A program made the translations under genes and the position numbers. Of a stretch of DNA of 64,000 nt, positions 17,291 through 27,712 are shown piece by piece; within the stretch, counting starts at the first letter, position 1, and each line of letters starts with the position of its first letter. Under the pieces are notes generated by a model. The model searched no databases, was not told where the DNA came from, and saw nothing but the letters and a program-made list of their open reading frames with translations. The stretch is taken from contig JAFKKH010000014.1 of NCBI GenBank assembly GCA_017305665.1, positions 124,001 to 188,000 on the forward strand, in the 5' to 3' direction. The DNA is from Hyphomicrobiales bacterium (GTDB lineage Bacteria; Pseudomonadota; Alphaproteobacteria; Rhizobiales; Xanthobacteraceae).

Positions 17291-17336
17291 CGTCATTCCG
17301 GGTCGGCGCGAAGTGCCGAACCCGGAATCCATGACC
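17291..17336. repeat. Intergenic palindromic repeat, GTCATTCCGGG type (copy 1)
   Basis: GTCATTCCGGGT...ACCCGGAATCCATGAC-like arms flank GCGCGAAGTGC. It fills the space between the convergent DUF1501 and aldo/keto reductase genes. The same arms recur at 20345-20389 and twice at 58714-58840. Confidence 0.75.
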
Positions 17337-17345
17337 ACAAGAGCT

Positions 17346-18287
17346 TTACCCCCTCGTGATCTTGTCGATCTCCGCCATGTCCTCCGCGCCAAGTATCCAG
17401 TCGGCGGCTTTCACGTTGGCCTCGATCTGCTCGACGCGAGTGGCGCCGGCGATGACGCTCGACACCTGCGGCCGCGCTGCCAGCCACGAGAAGGCGAGTT
17501 CGAGCATGCTATGCCCGCGCGCCTGCGCGAAGGCTTGAAGCTTTTCGACCATATCCTCGTTGCGCGGGGTGACGTAGCGGTCGCGCAGTACGGGCGTCTT
17601 GCCGAAACGGGTGTCGGCCGGCGCCGCCGCGCCGCGCTTGTACTTGCCGGTGAGCAATCCGCTCGCCAGCGGAAAGAACGGCAGCAGGCCGAGGTTGTAT
17701 TCCTGCGCTGCCGGCAAGAGGTCCGTCTCGATGTCGCGGACCACAAGGCTGTATTCGTCCTGGCACGAGACATAGCGATTCACGTTCATCTGCCGCGCGG
17801 TCAATTCGGCTTCCGCGATCCGCCAGGCCGGAAAATTCGAGTTGCCGATGTAGCGGACCTTGCCCTGATGAACCAGGTCGTCGAGCGCGCGCAGGGTTTC
17901 CTCGATCGGCGTCAGCGGATCGTAATCGTGCTGTTGGTAGAGGTCGATGTAGTCGGTCTTCAGGCGCTTCAGGCTGGCCTCGACCGCCGACATGATGTAG
18001 CGCCGCGATGCGCCCTGCTTGGTGCCGTCATCGCTCATCGCCTTGGAGAACTTCGTCGCCAGCACGATATCCTTGCGCCGGTCGCCGAGCACATTGCCGA
18101 GCACCTCCTCCGAGGCCCCGCGTCCGGCATAGATGTCGGCGGTGTCGAACAGCGTGACGCCGAGATCGATCGCCTTGTGGATCACCTTGCGCGAGGTTTC
18201 GGGATCGGTGCGCTGGCCGAAATTGTTGCAGCCAAGGCCGACGACGGAAACGCGCAGGCCGGAGCCGCCGAGGTTGCGAATTTGCAT
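17346..18287 (-). CDS. Aldo/keto reductase
   Basis: 313 aa, full length. It begins MQIRNLGGSGLRVSVVGLGC. The catalytic Asp/Tyr are in LGVTLFDTADIYAGRGASEE, the Lys in DIVLATKFSKAM, and the cofactor site in the C-terminal half (SVIAGATRVEQIEANVKAAD). The subgroup resembles the YajO/Gpr-like family of NADPH-dependent reductases of aldehydes and ketones. The substrate is not evident. The gene stands alone. Confidence 0.93.
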   Translation of the reverse strand: MQIRNLGGSGLRVSVVGLGCNNFGQRTDPETSRKVIHKAIDLGVTLFDTADIYAGRGASEEVLGNVLGDRRKDIVLATKFSKAMSDDGTKQGASRRYIMSAVEASLKRLKTDYIDLYQQHDYDPLTPIEETLRALDDLVHQGKVRYIGNSNFPAWRIAEAELTARQMNVNRYVSCQDEYSLVVRDIETDLLPAAQEYNLGLLPFFPLASGLLTGKYKRGAAAPADTRFGKTPVLRDRYVTPRNEDMVEKLQAFAQARGHSMLELAFSWLAARPQVSSVIAGATRVEQIEANVKAADWILGAEDMAEIDKITRG

Positions 18288-18672
18288 GTCAAAACCGTGC
18301 GATGAGAGGAGGTCCGAAAGCGAGGTATGATTGTGCCGAACAAGGTGTTGTCAGGCAAGCCGCAGCGGATACCCGTTTTCGCAGCGCTGCTCTGTGCGGT
18401 CAGATGTGATCGACACACTTCGCGGCCGCTCGGCGATCTCATCGACAAGCCGGTTAAGGAAGATGAGCTCAACTTCAGCCGCTTCACTGGCAGACAAAAA
18501 ATGCGGCCCCGGTCAGACGCGGCGACTGACGGGGACCGCTTTGGGGCGTGTGATCCTGACGGGGGCTAGATCAGACGCAGCCTGATGCTAGACGTAGTTT
18601 GTAACACCGCAGTGACACAAAGATTTGTCCCCAAGCGGAATTCTAGAGCTTCTGTCGACTGAACCGGGTGGC
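18288..18672. other. 385-base gap with no confident gene
   Basis: Between the aldo/keto reductase and GNAT genes, both leftward. It holds a possible 48-codon minus-strand frame (listed separately) and a divergent-looking stretch near 18500-18600 with repeated gacgggg/cagacgc words. Nothing else could be supported. Confidence 0.5.
18351..18497 (-). CDS. Doubtful 48-aa ORF (possible gene remnant)
   Basis: Starting only from TTG at 18497, this frame encodes an acidic helical stretch (SASEAAEVELIFLNRLVDEI) and then AERPRSVSITSDRTEQR and GYPLRLA. The composition looks more protein-like than the surrounding frames, but there is no ATG or ribosome site and a stop lies just upstream. It could be a remnant of a longer gene. 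No family recognised. Confidence 0.22.
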   Translation of the reverse strand: MSASEAAEVELIFLNRLVDEIAERPRSVSITSDRTEQRCENGYPLRLA

Positions 18673-19137
18673 TCACAACAGCTTGCGATAGACCACGAAG
18701 CCGGAGTTTTCAGCGACCTTGTCGTAGAGCTGCATCGCGGTGTGGTTGGTCTTGTGCGTCTGCCAGTAGACACGGGGCGAGCCCGCTATCCTGGCCCGTT
18801 CGTAGACGCCGTTGATCAGCATCCGGCCGACGCCTTTGCCGCGCGCGGCTTCGCTGGTGAACAGGTCCTGCAGGTAGCAGTTCGGGGCGATGGCCGTGGT
18901 GCTGCGGTGAAAGAGATAGTGCGTGAGGCCGAGCAATTGGCCTCCGCTCTCCGCGACCAGCGCATGAACCGGTTCGTAGGCGTCGAAGAACCGCGCCCAT
19001 GTCATTCGGGTGATCTCGGGGTCGAGCGCGGTCGGGCCGGAGCGCTCGTAGAAGGCGTTGTAGCCATCCCACAGCGGCAGCCACTGCGCATAGTCGTCCC
19101 GGACCACGGGGCGGACGATCAGGCCATCGGGCATCAC
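18673..19137 (-). CDS. GNAT-family N-acetyltransferase
   Basis: 154 aa. Begins MMPDGLIVRPVVRDDYAQWL. Acetyl-CoA binding segment CYLQDLFTSEAARGKGVGRM contains the R-G-K-G-x-G-R pattern after beta-4. The end has QTHKTNHTAMQLYDKVAENS and GFVVYRK, typical of the group that acetylates small amines. The acceptor is unknown. It is a single leftward gene. Confidence 0.9.
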   Translation of the reverse strand: MMPDGLIVRPVVRDDYAQWLPLWDGYNAFYERSGPTALDPEITRMTWARFFDAYEPVHALVAESGGQLLGLTHYLFHRSTTAIAPNCYLQDLFTSEAARGKGVGRMLINGVYERARIAGSPRVYWQTHKTNHTAMQLYDKVAENSGFVVYRKLL

Positions 19138-19274
19138 AGGCTCCGTATTTGAAATTCTGCACCGTCGATCATACCTGTCCGGCGCTGGGAAGGGGCGCGC
19201 AACAGTAGGCGGTGTCCGGCGCCGGCGTCAAAGCGGACTGCGCGATCCAAGCGGCCTGCTCACCAAGGGGCATC

Positions 19275-20297
19275 ATGAAGAAAATCGGCTTTCTCTCGTT
19301 TGGGCACTGGACGCCTTCGTCGCAGTCGCAAGCCCGGTCCGCCAGCGATGTGCTGCTGCAATCGATCGACCTGGCTGTCGCGGTCGAACAGCTCGGTGCT
19401 GATGGCGCGTATTTTCGCGTGCATCACTTTGCGCGCCAGTTGGCATCGCCGTTTCCATTGCTGGCGGCTGTTGGTGCGAGGACCAGCCGCATCGAGATCG
19501 GCACTGCGGTCATCGACATGCGTTACGAGAACCCGCTCTACATGGCCGAGGATGCCGGCGCGGCTGATCTCATCGCCGGCGGACGATTGCAACTCGGCAT
19601 CAGCCGCGGGTCGCCGGAGCAGGTCATCGACGGCTGGCGCTACTTCGGTTACCAGCCGGCGGAAGGCGAGAGCGATGCGGACATGGGCCGCCGTCATGCC
19701 GATGTCTTTCTCGACGTGCTGCGCGGCCAGGGTTTTGCGCAACCCAGTCCGCGGCCGATGTTTCCCAATCCGCCGGGACTGCTGCGCCCCGAACCGCACT
19801 CGGAGGGCCTGCGTGACCGGATCTGGTGGGGCGCGGGATCGGATGCGACCGCGGTGTGGGCTGCGAAGCGCGGCATGAACCTGCAAAGCTCGACGCTGAA
19901 GTCCGACGAGACCGGCGAGCCGTTCCATATCCAGCAGGCGAAGCAGATCCGCGCCTACCGCGCCGCCTGGAAGAAGGCAGGCCATACCCGCGAGCCCCGC
20001 GTGTCCGTGAGCCGCAGCATCTTCGCGCTGGTGGACGATCGCGACCGCGCCTATTTCGGGCACAGCGGCGAGGGAGAAGATCAGATCGGCTTCATCGATC
20101 CGACGACGCGGGCGATTTTCGGCCGCAGCTACGCGGCGGAGCCGGATGTTCTGATTGAACAGCTTCGTGGCGATGAAGCCATCGCCGAGGCCGATACGCT
20201 GCTGCTGACGATCCCGAACCAGCTCGGCGTCGATTACTGCGCCCATGCGGTCGAGGCGATCCTGACCCATGTCGCGCCGGCACTCGGCTGGCGCTGA
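19275..20297 (+). CDS. LLM-class (luciferase-like) flavin-dependent oxidoreductase
   Basis: 340 aa. ATG 19275 is preceded by AAGGGGC. It starts MKKIGFLSFGHWTPSSQSQA, and has GADGAYFRVHHFARQLASPF (the conserved x-HH-F site near residues 45-60), RTSRIEIGTAVIDMRYENPL and RLQLGISRGSPEQ. These are marks of the FMN-dependent TIM barrel of bacterial luciferase type. It is a distinct subgroup from the gene at 7920-8900. The substrate is unknown. Confidence 0.92.
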   Translation: MKKIGFLSFGHWTPSSQSQARSASDVLLQSIDLAVAVEQLGADGAYFRVHHFARQLASPFPLLAAVGARTSRIEIGTAVIDMRYENPLYMAEDAGAADLIAGGRLQLGISRGSPEQVIDGWRYFGYQPAEGESDADMGRRHADVFLDVLRGQGFAQPSPRPMFPNPPGLLRPEPHSEGLRDRIWWGAGSDATAVWAAKRGMNLQSSTLKSDETGEPFHIQQAKQIRAYRAAWKKAGHTREPRVSVSRSIFALVDDRDRAYFGHSGEGEDQIGFIDPTTRAIFGRSYAAEPDVLIEQLRGDEAIAEADTLLLTIPNQLGVDYCAHAVEAILTHVAPALGWR

Positions 20298-20344
20298 GGC
20301 AAGCGGCTCGTGAGCCCCTGCATTAATAGTATCGAAAAGCCGGG

Positions 20345-20389
20345 ATTATGGATTCCGGGCCTGGCCCTTCGGGCCATCCCGGAATGACG
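20345..20389. repeat. Intergenic palindromic repeat, GTCATTCCGGG type (copy 2)
   Basis: TTATGGATTCCGGGC and CCCGGAATGACG arms flank GGCCCTTCGGGCC, itself a short hairpin. It lies between the convergent luciferase-like gene and the membrane PAS gene. Confidence 0.7.
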
Positions 20390-20401
20390 AAAGAGAAACT
20401 T

Positions 20402-21217
20402 CTATTCCGCTGCGCGCAGGTGGCGGATCGCGGCGCGATGGCCGCCGCCGCGCATGGACAGGTAGTAGTCGGTATCGGCGGGGTCGTCGGTATGGCGCAC
20501 GAGATCGGTCACCGGTGTGTAGCTCAGCATGCGGCCGCCGTCGGGCAGGGCGGTGCAGCTGAAGCGCAGCACCTGGCCGTCCTTGAGCTTGATGTTGATC
20601 GGCGTTGAATCTCCCGCGCGCATCATCTTGGTGCGCTCGGCGATGAAGTGACTGAGCTCGTCCTCCGGCAGCTCATACGCACCGGTATCGCGGCCGTGAT
20701 ACATCAGCGCAATGAACGGCGGTTTGCTGTCGGCCTTTTCATCCGACAGCAAGAAATAGTTGCGGAAGGCTCTGTTGATGAATTCCGCCCGCGTATCCGT
20801 ATCCAGCAGCACGATGCCGATGTCGACCTGGTCGAGAGCGGACGACAGCCGCGTCGCGGTCGCGTGCTGTTCGCGCTCCCACCGCAATGCGCTCAGCATC
20901 CGGCGGCGCATCAATCCGGTGATGATCGCCGTGACTGCCGCGGTCACGGCGAGCAGGGCAATGTGCAGCAGCACCGGGAGCGACGCACCGGACTGGGCAT
21001 GATGGCCGAGCAGGAAAAGCGCCGATGCCAGAACGGCGGCGCCGGCGGTGATCAGCCCGGAGACCGTCCCGCTCAGCGACGCGGCCAGTGCAACGACGCA
21101 GACGTAGAGCGCTGCAGGATTTGGAATGGCAACGACGGTCCGATCGACAAAGATGGAAGCGGTCGCCACCAGTGTCGCGAGAGCCGGGCCGGTGATTGCG
21201 CGCCAGTCGAACCGCAT
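20402..21217 (-). CDS. Membrane-anchored PAS-domain protein
   Basis: 271 aa from ATG 21217 (MRFDWRAITGPALATLVATA); a GTG at 21274 in the same frame is possible. Four hydrophobic segments fill residues 8-115 (for example AALYVCVVALAASLSGTVSG and LLHIALLAVTAAVTAIITGL). The C-terminal part is a PAS-like sensor (ATRLSSALDQVDIGIVLLDT, then RAEFINRAFRNYF). No histidine-kinase or cyclase domain follows, so this is a sensor module without visible output. It may signal through a partner or act as a heme or small-ligand sensor; both are guesses. Confidence 0.78.
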   Translation of the reverse strand: MRFDWRAITGPALATLVATASIFVDRTVVAIPNPAALYVCVVALAASLSGTVSGLITAGAAVLASALFLLGHHAQSGASLPVLLHIALLAVTAAVTAIITGLMRRRMLSALRWEREQHATATRLSSALDQVDIGIVLLDTDTRAEFINRAFRNYFLLSDEKADSKPPFIALMYHGRDTGAYELPEDELSHFIAERTKMMRAGDSTPINIKLKDGQVLRFSCTALPDGGRMLSYTPVTDLVRHTDDPADTDYYLSMRGGGHRAAIRHLRAAE

Positions 21218-21430
21218 CGCCTGTTCTCGTATCTGGACGGAGGATAAGTCCGGTTCGGTGACAACCGGTTGCACGACCTGCGATGTTTCAATTGCCAGCG
21301 TTAACGGCGGCTACCCGATCGGAATCCGTTTGCCGCGATTTGAAATCAAATGCTATCGGTCCGGGAACCCGGTTCGTGCGCCGCGGTTAGCAGTTGCGGC
21401 ATTTCCCCGCCCATTCCCGAAAGCTCATCC

Positions 21431-21787
21431 ATGCCCTTCACGATTCCGCCGTCGGTGTTGCCGATCCTGATGCTGTTCTGTTCGAATGTTTTCATGACCT
21501 TTGCCTGGTACGGGCACCTGAAATTCAAAAGCAGTTCACTGCCTCTGGTGATCATCATCAGCTGGGGCATCGCGTTCTTCGAATACTGGTTCGCCGTGCC
21601 GGCCAATCGCTGGGGCAGCGCGGTCTATTCGGCGGCGCAACTCAAGACCATCCAGGAAGTGATCACGCTGATCGTGTTCGCCGGCTTCTCGGTGCTGTAC
21701 CTGAAGCAGCCGCTGGGTTGGAATCATGCCCTCGGCTTCACGTTCATCGCGTTCGGTGCGTTCTTCATCTTCCACAAATGGTCGTGA
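21431..21787 (+). CDS. DUF486 family membrane protein
   Basis: 118 aa. It starts MPFTIPPSVLPILMLFCSNV and has the DUF486 phrases FMTFAWYGHLKFK, ISWGIAFFEYWFAVPANRWG and AQLKTIQEVITLIVFAGFSV, with W-N-H-A-L-G-F-T-F at the end. Four transmembrane helices are expected. The function of DUF486 is unknown; EamA-like transport is suspected from fold. It is a lone rightward gene between convergent and divergent partners. Confidence 0.92.
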   Translation: MPFTIPPSVLPILMLFCSNVFMTFAWYGHLKFKSSSLPLVIIISWGIAFFEYWFAVPANRWGSAVYSAAQLKTIQEVITLIVFAGFSVLYLKQPLGWNHALGFTFIAFGAFFIFHKWS

Positions 21788-21816
21788 CACCGATCGGCGC
21801 ATGAGAAGACGGACCG

Positions 21817-22965
21817 TCATTTCCCGGTCGGCGATACCCGCAAGATACGTCCCGCCGAACTGTCGGTCAGCAGCCACAGTGCGCCGTCCGGTCCCTGACG
21901 GACGTCGCGAATCCGCTCGTTGAGATTTTCCAAAAGCCGTTCCTCGCCGGTGACGGCATTGCCCTTGAGCGATAGCCGCACCAGCATCTTCGCCTTGAGC
22001 GCACCGGTGAACAGGCTGCCCTTCCATTTCGGAAACAGCGTGCCGGTGTAGAACGCCATGCCGGACGGCGCGATCGAGGGCACCCAGTATTTGACCGGTT
22101 GCTCCATGCCTGCTTTGGCCGTGCTGTCGTGGATCTTGGCGCCGTTGTAGTCGATGCCGTAGCCGATCACCGGCCAGCCGTAATTCTTGCCCTTGCCGAT
22201 GATGTTGACCTCGTCGCCGCCGCGCGGGCCGTGCTCGATTTCCCAGAGGTCGCCGGTCGCCGGATTGATCGCGAGGCCCTGCGCGTTGCGATGGCCGTAG
22301 CTCCAGATTTCGGGCCGTGCATTCTTGCGGCCGACAAAGGGGTTGTCCTGCGGGATCGTGCCGTCGGGCTTGATGCGGATGACCTTGCCGTTGTCCGCGT
22401 CGAGATCCTGCGCCTCGTCGCGTGGCTGGAAATGATCGCCGAGCGTCACGAACAGGTCGCCATCGGGGCCTTGCGCGATCCGGCAACCGTGATTGTTGCT
22501 GCCACCCTGACTGTGCTCGGTGAAGATCACCTTGGTGTTAAGCTGGGTGTTTGCGTCATCGAGTTCGGCGCGGGCGACCGCTGCCTGTCCCCCGCGCTCT
22601 GCGGAGTAGCAGAAGTAGAGCGTATGGTTGCTGGCGAAATCCTTATCGAGCGCCACGTCGAGCAGACCTGCCTGTCCCCCGACATAGGGCTTCGGCACGC
22701 CCTTCAAAGGGGCTGACAGCACCCCGTTCGCGCTGACGATGCGCATGCGTCCGGGACGCTCGGTCACCAGCACCCGTCCGTCAGGCAGGAATGCGAGGCC
22801 CCACGGATGGACCAGGCCGCTGGCGACGGTCTGCACCTCCAACTGTCCGGCTGACGATGCAAATGACGTGTTGTCGCCGCGCGTGCTGGTCGCGATGACG
22901 AACGAGGTCGTCAGCAGGATCGCTGCCGTCAGTGATGTCGTCACCCATAGAATCGGTGTCTTCAT
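21817..22965 (-). CDS. PQQ-dependent sugar dehydrogenase (soluble GDH/Asd type), secreted
   Basis: 382 aa with an N-terminal signal/anchor (MKTPILWVTTSLTAAILLTT). The six-bladed propeller shows SGLVHPWGLAFLPDGRVLVT, QAGLLDVALDKDFASNHTLY, GGSNNHGCRIAQGPDGDLFV and YGHRNAQGLAINPATGDLWE with EHGPRGGDEVNII. Conserved His in HRNAQG fits the catalytic-site region of soluble glucose dehydrogenase/aldose sugar dehydrogenases. The enzyme oxidises sugars in the periplasm with PQQ. PQQ synthesis genes are not in the window. Confidence 0.94.
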   Translation of the reverse strand: MKTPILWVTTSLTAAILLTTSFVIATSTRGDNTSFASSAGQLEVQTVASGLVHPWGLAFLPDGRVLVTERPGRMRIVSANGVLSAPLKGVPKPYVGGQAGLLDVALDKDFASNHTLYFCYSAERGGQAAVARAELDDANTQLNTKVIFTEHSQGGSNNHGCRIAQGPDGDLFVTLGDHFQPRDEAQDLDADNGKVIRIKPDGTIPQDNPFVGRKNARPEIWSYGHRNAQGLAINPATGDLWEIEHGPRGGDEVNIIGKGKNYGWPVIGYGIDYNGAKIHDSTAKAGMEQPVKYWVPSIAPSGMAFYTGTLFPKWKGSLFTGALKAKMLVRLSLKGNAVTGEERLLENLNERIRDVRQGPDGALWLLTDSSAGRILRVSPTGK

Positions 22966-23068
22966 CTGATATCCCGTCGTGGGATGACCATCGCGCGGAG
23001 GCGAGGTGGATCACCGGCAAAATGTGTCGCGATGCACGCAGTTCGGCTGCGAATAAAATCGGTTTGGG

Positions 23069-23248
23069 CTATCCGGCAATCGGCATCGCCATGGCGACCT
23101 TGATGGACATCACCGTGAATGCCACCGTCAGGCAAAGCGAGAATGCGCCGAACGCAAGCGCGGCCACGACGGCATTGGTCAGCCGCGCGGAGGCGACACG
23201 CGCGACGCGTCCGTCAAAACCCCCGCCAGTGCCAAGCGACCGGATCAT
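23069..23248 (-). CDS. Small single-pass membrane protein (59 aa)
   Basis: Start set at ATG 23248 (MIRSLGTGGGFDGRVARVAS), preceded by AAGGCC; a longer frame lacks support. A hydrophobic helix (NAVVAALAFGAFSLCLTVAF, then TVMSIKVAMA) occupies about residues 25-55. It resembles small uncharacterised membrane proteins of Bradyrhizobium relatives, a judgement from pattern. Function unknown. Confidence 0.6.
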   Translation of the reverse strand: MIRSLGTGGGFDGRVARVASARLTNAVVAALAFGAFSLCLTVAFTVMSIKVAMAMPIAG

Positions 23249-23431
23249 GGCCTTAAGTCCTTGCGAACGGGCGCGAATCACCCGAGCGGCAGCGAATCTT
23301 TCAAAATCTGCAGGCAAGATTTGGGCGGGGGCCGACTCAAAGATGTCGAAAAAGCGGCGGAAACCACGCTGTCCCCGCTGTTCCCGCAATTCATGCCCGG
23401 GATTCACAGGTACCCCGGCGGTTCCAGTGGT

Positions 23432-24082
23432 CTACGCCTCGGCGATCATGCCGGCTGGATCGCTGGCGTTTTCCGGCTTCCAGTCCATCGTCACGAAGCC
23501 GGGTTCCTGCTCGACCCGGCGCAGCCAGGCGCGGATCGCGGGAAACGCCGTGAGATCGAAGTCGCATTGCTCGGCGACGTGGGTGTAGGCGTAAAGCGCG
23601 ATATCGGCGACGGTGAGCTGACTGGCGGCGAAGAAGTCATGGGTCTTGAGGTGGTTCTCCATCACCTGCAGCGCCGCGTAGCCGCGCTCCATCCAGTCTT
23701 CCAGCGCGTGGGTTTGCAGATCGCGCCCGCCCTTCACCAGCGACAGCCAGAAATAGGCGGCGCCAAGGTTCGGCTCCAGCGCGTGCTGTTCGAAGAACAT
23801 CCATTGCAACGCCTCGGCGCGCTCGATCCGCGACTCGGGCGCCAGCGACGTTCCGATCGCGACGTACCAAAGAATAGCGTTCGACTCCGCGAGGTAGCGT
23901 CCTTCGGCGACCTCGAGCAGCGGCACCTGGCCGCTCGGGTTCTTGGCGAGGAATTCCGGCGTGCGGCTTTCGCCGCGCAGGATATCGATTTCGATGGCAC
24001 GATACGGCATGCCGAGAAATGCCAGCGCAAGGCGGACTTTGTAGCTGTTGCCCGAGCGCTGCATTGAATAGAGCTTGTACAT
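23432..24082 (-). CDS. Glutathione S-transferase family protein
   Basis: 216 aa from ATG 24082. The thioredoxin-like N-terminal domain has MYKLYSMQRSGNSYKVRLAL (catalytic Ser or Tyr region), KNPSGQVPLLEVAEGRYLAE (cis-Pro and the glutathione-binding E-S-N). The C-terminal all-helical domain has FFAASQLTVADIALYAYTHV with the conserved N-cap Asp. It conjugates or reduces via glutathione in the cytosol. A second GST lies at 47561-48151. Confidence 0.93.
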   Translation of the reverse strand: MYKLYSMQRSGNSYKVRLALAFLGMPYRAIEIDILRGESRTPEFLAKNPSGQVPLLEVAEGRYLAESNAILWYVAIGTSLAPESRIERAEALQWMFFEQHALEPNLGAAYFWLSLVKGGRDLQTHALEDWMERGYAALQVMENHLKTHDFFAASQLTVADIALYAYTHVAEQCDFDLTAFPAIRAWLRRVEQEPGFVTMDWKPENASDPAGMIAEA

Positions 24083-24276
24083 GCGTGCCGGTCGAATCCA
24101 TTCGCGAGGGCCGGCCTTCTCGACCGGGAACACGACTAAACAATGATGCGGCCGGCGATGCGCCGCAAGTCCTCCGCTTGTTTTAATAGTTCCAAGACCG
24201 GGAATAAGTCGGAAACCCTTGCCGCAGCGCAACTGCGAAGCAAATCCTGCCACGCACGCTTGAACGGGCGGTCGAA

Positions 24277-25530
24277 TCAGGCGTGCGCCGTCCGAGAGGC
24301 CGCCGGGATCAATCCTTCGCGATCTGTCGCGGCGCGCTGAAGGATGACGACAAAAAATGTCATCAACGCCGCGAGGCCGAGCGGCAAGTCGGTGGCTTCC
24401 GCGACGGTGCGCGCGAGAAGCGGGGTGACCCACACTGCGGCGAGCATAGTGATCTCGAATGTGCGGAAACCGCGCGCGAGACCGGCGCAGGTCATGAATG
24501 CGATCGCCGGTGCTACAATCAAAAGGTCGTAATCGAGCGTATGCGGTGACGCCAGCAACGCCGCGATGGTCAGTGCTGCGGCCATGACGTCGCGATCCCG
24601 TGCCCCGCGCCATATCCAGGCCACGCTGCAGATGGCGGCGATCGAGACCGCGCCTTGCGCGATGTAGGCCGCTGTTATGCCACACCCCAACATGCGCACG
24701 GCTGCGAAGACGCTTTGCAATTTGCCAAAACCGACGGCGCCTTGCTCCAGCAGCAACCGGCGCGAAGCCTCGGTTGAAGCGATAAAGGCAGGCCAGATAT
24801 CGATACCGAACGCCAGCGACGTCACCGCCGCAAGCACGATCACCGTGACGGTAGCCGCCGCGATGGTTCGCCATCGACCCGCCGCGAGCAGTGCGACCGG
24901 GATCACCAGGGCAAATTGCGGTTTATAAGCGAGGCACCCGAACAGCAGGCCCGCAACCGCCGGCCGCGTTGTCAGCGTGAGCAGTGCCGCGCCGAACAGG
25001 CTTGCGGTGAGGAAACCGTTCTGGCCATGACCGAGATTGATGAAGCCCGCTGGAAATGCCAGCGCCGGAAACAGCCAAACGCGATCGAGGAGGGGGTGCG
25101 ATTGCCGTGCGCTGCGCAGGATCGCGCCGATGACTCCAAGATAAAGCGCGAGTGTCGCGATCTGCCAGACCGCGAGTGCAACCGGATAGGGCAGCAGCGC
25201 GAGCGGCGCGGCCACAAGCAGGAAAAGTGGCGGATAGAACCATGCGTAGTAAGGCACGCCGGCGCCGAAGATCTGCTGCTGCCGGGCATAGTGTGCGGCC
25301 ATGTCGTAGACGGCGGCGGCATGCCCTTCGAGCGCCATCGATCCGGCGGCGTAGAAGCTGGAAAAATCCGTGCCGAGCGGCTTGCCGTTGGGATCGATCA
25401 GACCATGCGACGATGCGATCCAGATCACGATGGCGAGGGCGTAGAATCCAAGCAGAATTAGGCTGTAGCCGCGGACCCGCTCGGCCGTCAGCCAGGTACC
25501 GGTTTGGAGCCGTAGCCAGAAATGAGCCAT
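24277..25530 (-). CDS. DUF2029/GT87-like multi-pass glycosyltransferase
   Basis: 417 aa with about ten transmembrane segments. It carries the GT87 signature region GTDFSSFYAAGSMALEGHAA followed by VYDMAAHYARQQQIF, then FYPPLFLLVAAPLALLPYPV and GHGQNGFLTASLFGAALLT, typical of polyprenol-linked mannosyltransferase-like proteins. Start at ATG 25530 (MAHFWLRLQTGTWLT) is the best choice, although no clear Shine-Dalgarno is visible. Donor and acceptor are unknown; membrane-lipid or cell-envelope glycosylation is likely. Confidence 0.82.
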   Translation of the reverse strand: MAHFWLRLQTGTWLTAERVRGYSLILLGFYALAIVIWIASSHGLIDPNGKPLGTDFSSFYAAGSMALEGHAAAVYDMAAHYARQQQIFGAGVPYYAWFYPPLFLLVAAPLALLPYPVALAVWQIATLALYLGVIGAILRSARQSHPLLDRVWLFPALAFPAGFINLGHGQNGFLTASLFGAALLTLTTRPAVAGLLFGCLAYKPQFALVIPVALLAAGRWRTIAAATVTVIVLAAVTSLAFGIDIWPAFIASTEASRRLLLEQGAVGFGKLQSVFAAVRMLGCGITAAYIAQGAVSIAAICSVAWIWRGARDRDVMAAALTIAALLASPHTLDYDLLIVAPAIAFMTCAGLARGFRTFEITMLAAVWVTPLLARTVAEATDLPLGLAALMTFFVVILQRAATDREGLIPAASRTAHA

Positions 25531-25678
25531 TTCGCCGAGAATTTTTATGAAAGTTGCGCCCCAGCCTAGTGGCGGCGCTTTAACGCTTTCTGAAACGCCG
25601 GGAATCAACGCGGGCCCGACCGCCAATTTTCTTGCGATGCAACCGGACGCGCTCTAGTGTGCATCGATCCCATCATGA

Positions 25679-26935
<1,257 letters not shown>

Positions 26936-26957
26936 CGCCGGCTGTCGCGCTGGACCG

Positions 26958-26993
26958 GCGAAACAACGCGAGCTTTCTTTCGCGTTGTTTCGC
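26958..26993 (+). terminator. Long hairpin after the aminotransferase gene
   Basis: CGAAACAACGCG pairs perfectly with CGCGTTGTTTCG around a 10-base loop, 23 bases past the stop. It is followed by CTGCC, not a T-run. Confidence 0.55.
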
Positions 26994-27138
26994 TGCCGCC
27001 GGGTCCCGGCTCGCCTTCATTAAGTTTTTGCAACATTCCCGGCTTTTTGATGCCTTGATGTGGTCATTGCCTTGTTTTGGACACGGGGCTTCCATCATGT
27101 CCCCACGCCAATTCCAGTCCCTAAGTGGAGATCAACTC

Positions 27139-27693
27139 ATGCACTTCCCAAGACTTCTCGCCGTGGCCGCCGTGACGCTGCTCGCGTCCGTCGCGGGTGC
27201 CCAAGCCCAAGAGCAGGTCCAGGCCGGCGTCCTCGAATGCCATGGCGGCCCGAACGTCGGTTACGTGGTCGGCTCGTCCGCCGAGCTGGAGTGCGTGTTC
27301 CGCAACAACAACGGCGCGCCGCCGGAGCCCTACATCGCTCACATTCAGCGCTTCGGCCTCGATCTGAGCGCCACCTCGGAAACCGGTCTGGCGTGGATCG
27401 TCAACGCGCCGACCCGTCGGATTGGTCGTGGCGCGCTGGCCGGTCACTTCGGCGGCGTCGGTGCCAATGCGACGGCGGGCGTCGGTATCGGTGCCAACCT
27501 GCTGGTCGGTGGCTCCGACAACTCGATTTCGCTGCAGCCGCTCAGCCTGCAGGGCCAGACCGGCTTCAGCGCCGTTGCTGGCATCGTCGACGTTGACCTG
27601 CGTCCGGCCAATCTGCATGGGCCGCGCCGCCATTATCGTCACCGGCATTACCATCACCGCCGGCATCACCATCACCATCGGCATCACCGCTGA
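27139..27693 (+). CDS. DUF992 secreted protein with a His-rich tail
   Basis: 184 aa from ATG 27139, with AGTGGAG upstream. The signal peptide MHFPRLLAVAAVTLLASVAG (then AQAQ) is clear. The DUF992 core reads VQAGVLECHGGPNVGYVVGS, then LECVFRNNNG and RRIGRGALAGHFGGVGANAT with LVGGSDNSISLQPLSLQGQTG. The last 25 residues are basic and very rich in His (HYRHRHYHHRRHHHHHRHHR), which suggests metal binding. A paralogue without the tail follows at 27861-28340. Function of DUF992 is unknown. Confidence 0.9.
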   Translation: MHFPRLLAVAAVTLLASVAGAQAQEQVQAGVLECHGGPNVGYVVGSSAELECVFRNNNGAPPEPYIAHIQRFGLDLSATSETGLAWIVNAPTRRIGRGALAGHFGGVGANATAGVGIGANLLVGGSDNSISLQPLSLQGQTGFSAVAGIVDVDLRPANLHGPRRHYRHRHYHHRRHHHHHRHHR

Positions 27694-27712
27694 TCGGACA
27701 GGACGACGACTG

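Noticed and set aside
27599..27693. CRISPR-like short repeats in His-coding DNA
   Set aside because: The repeating CAT/CAC codons encode the His tail of the DUF992 protein and are not spaced repeats.
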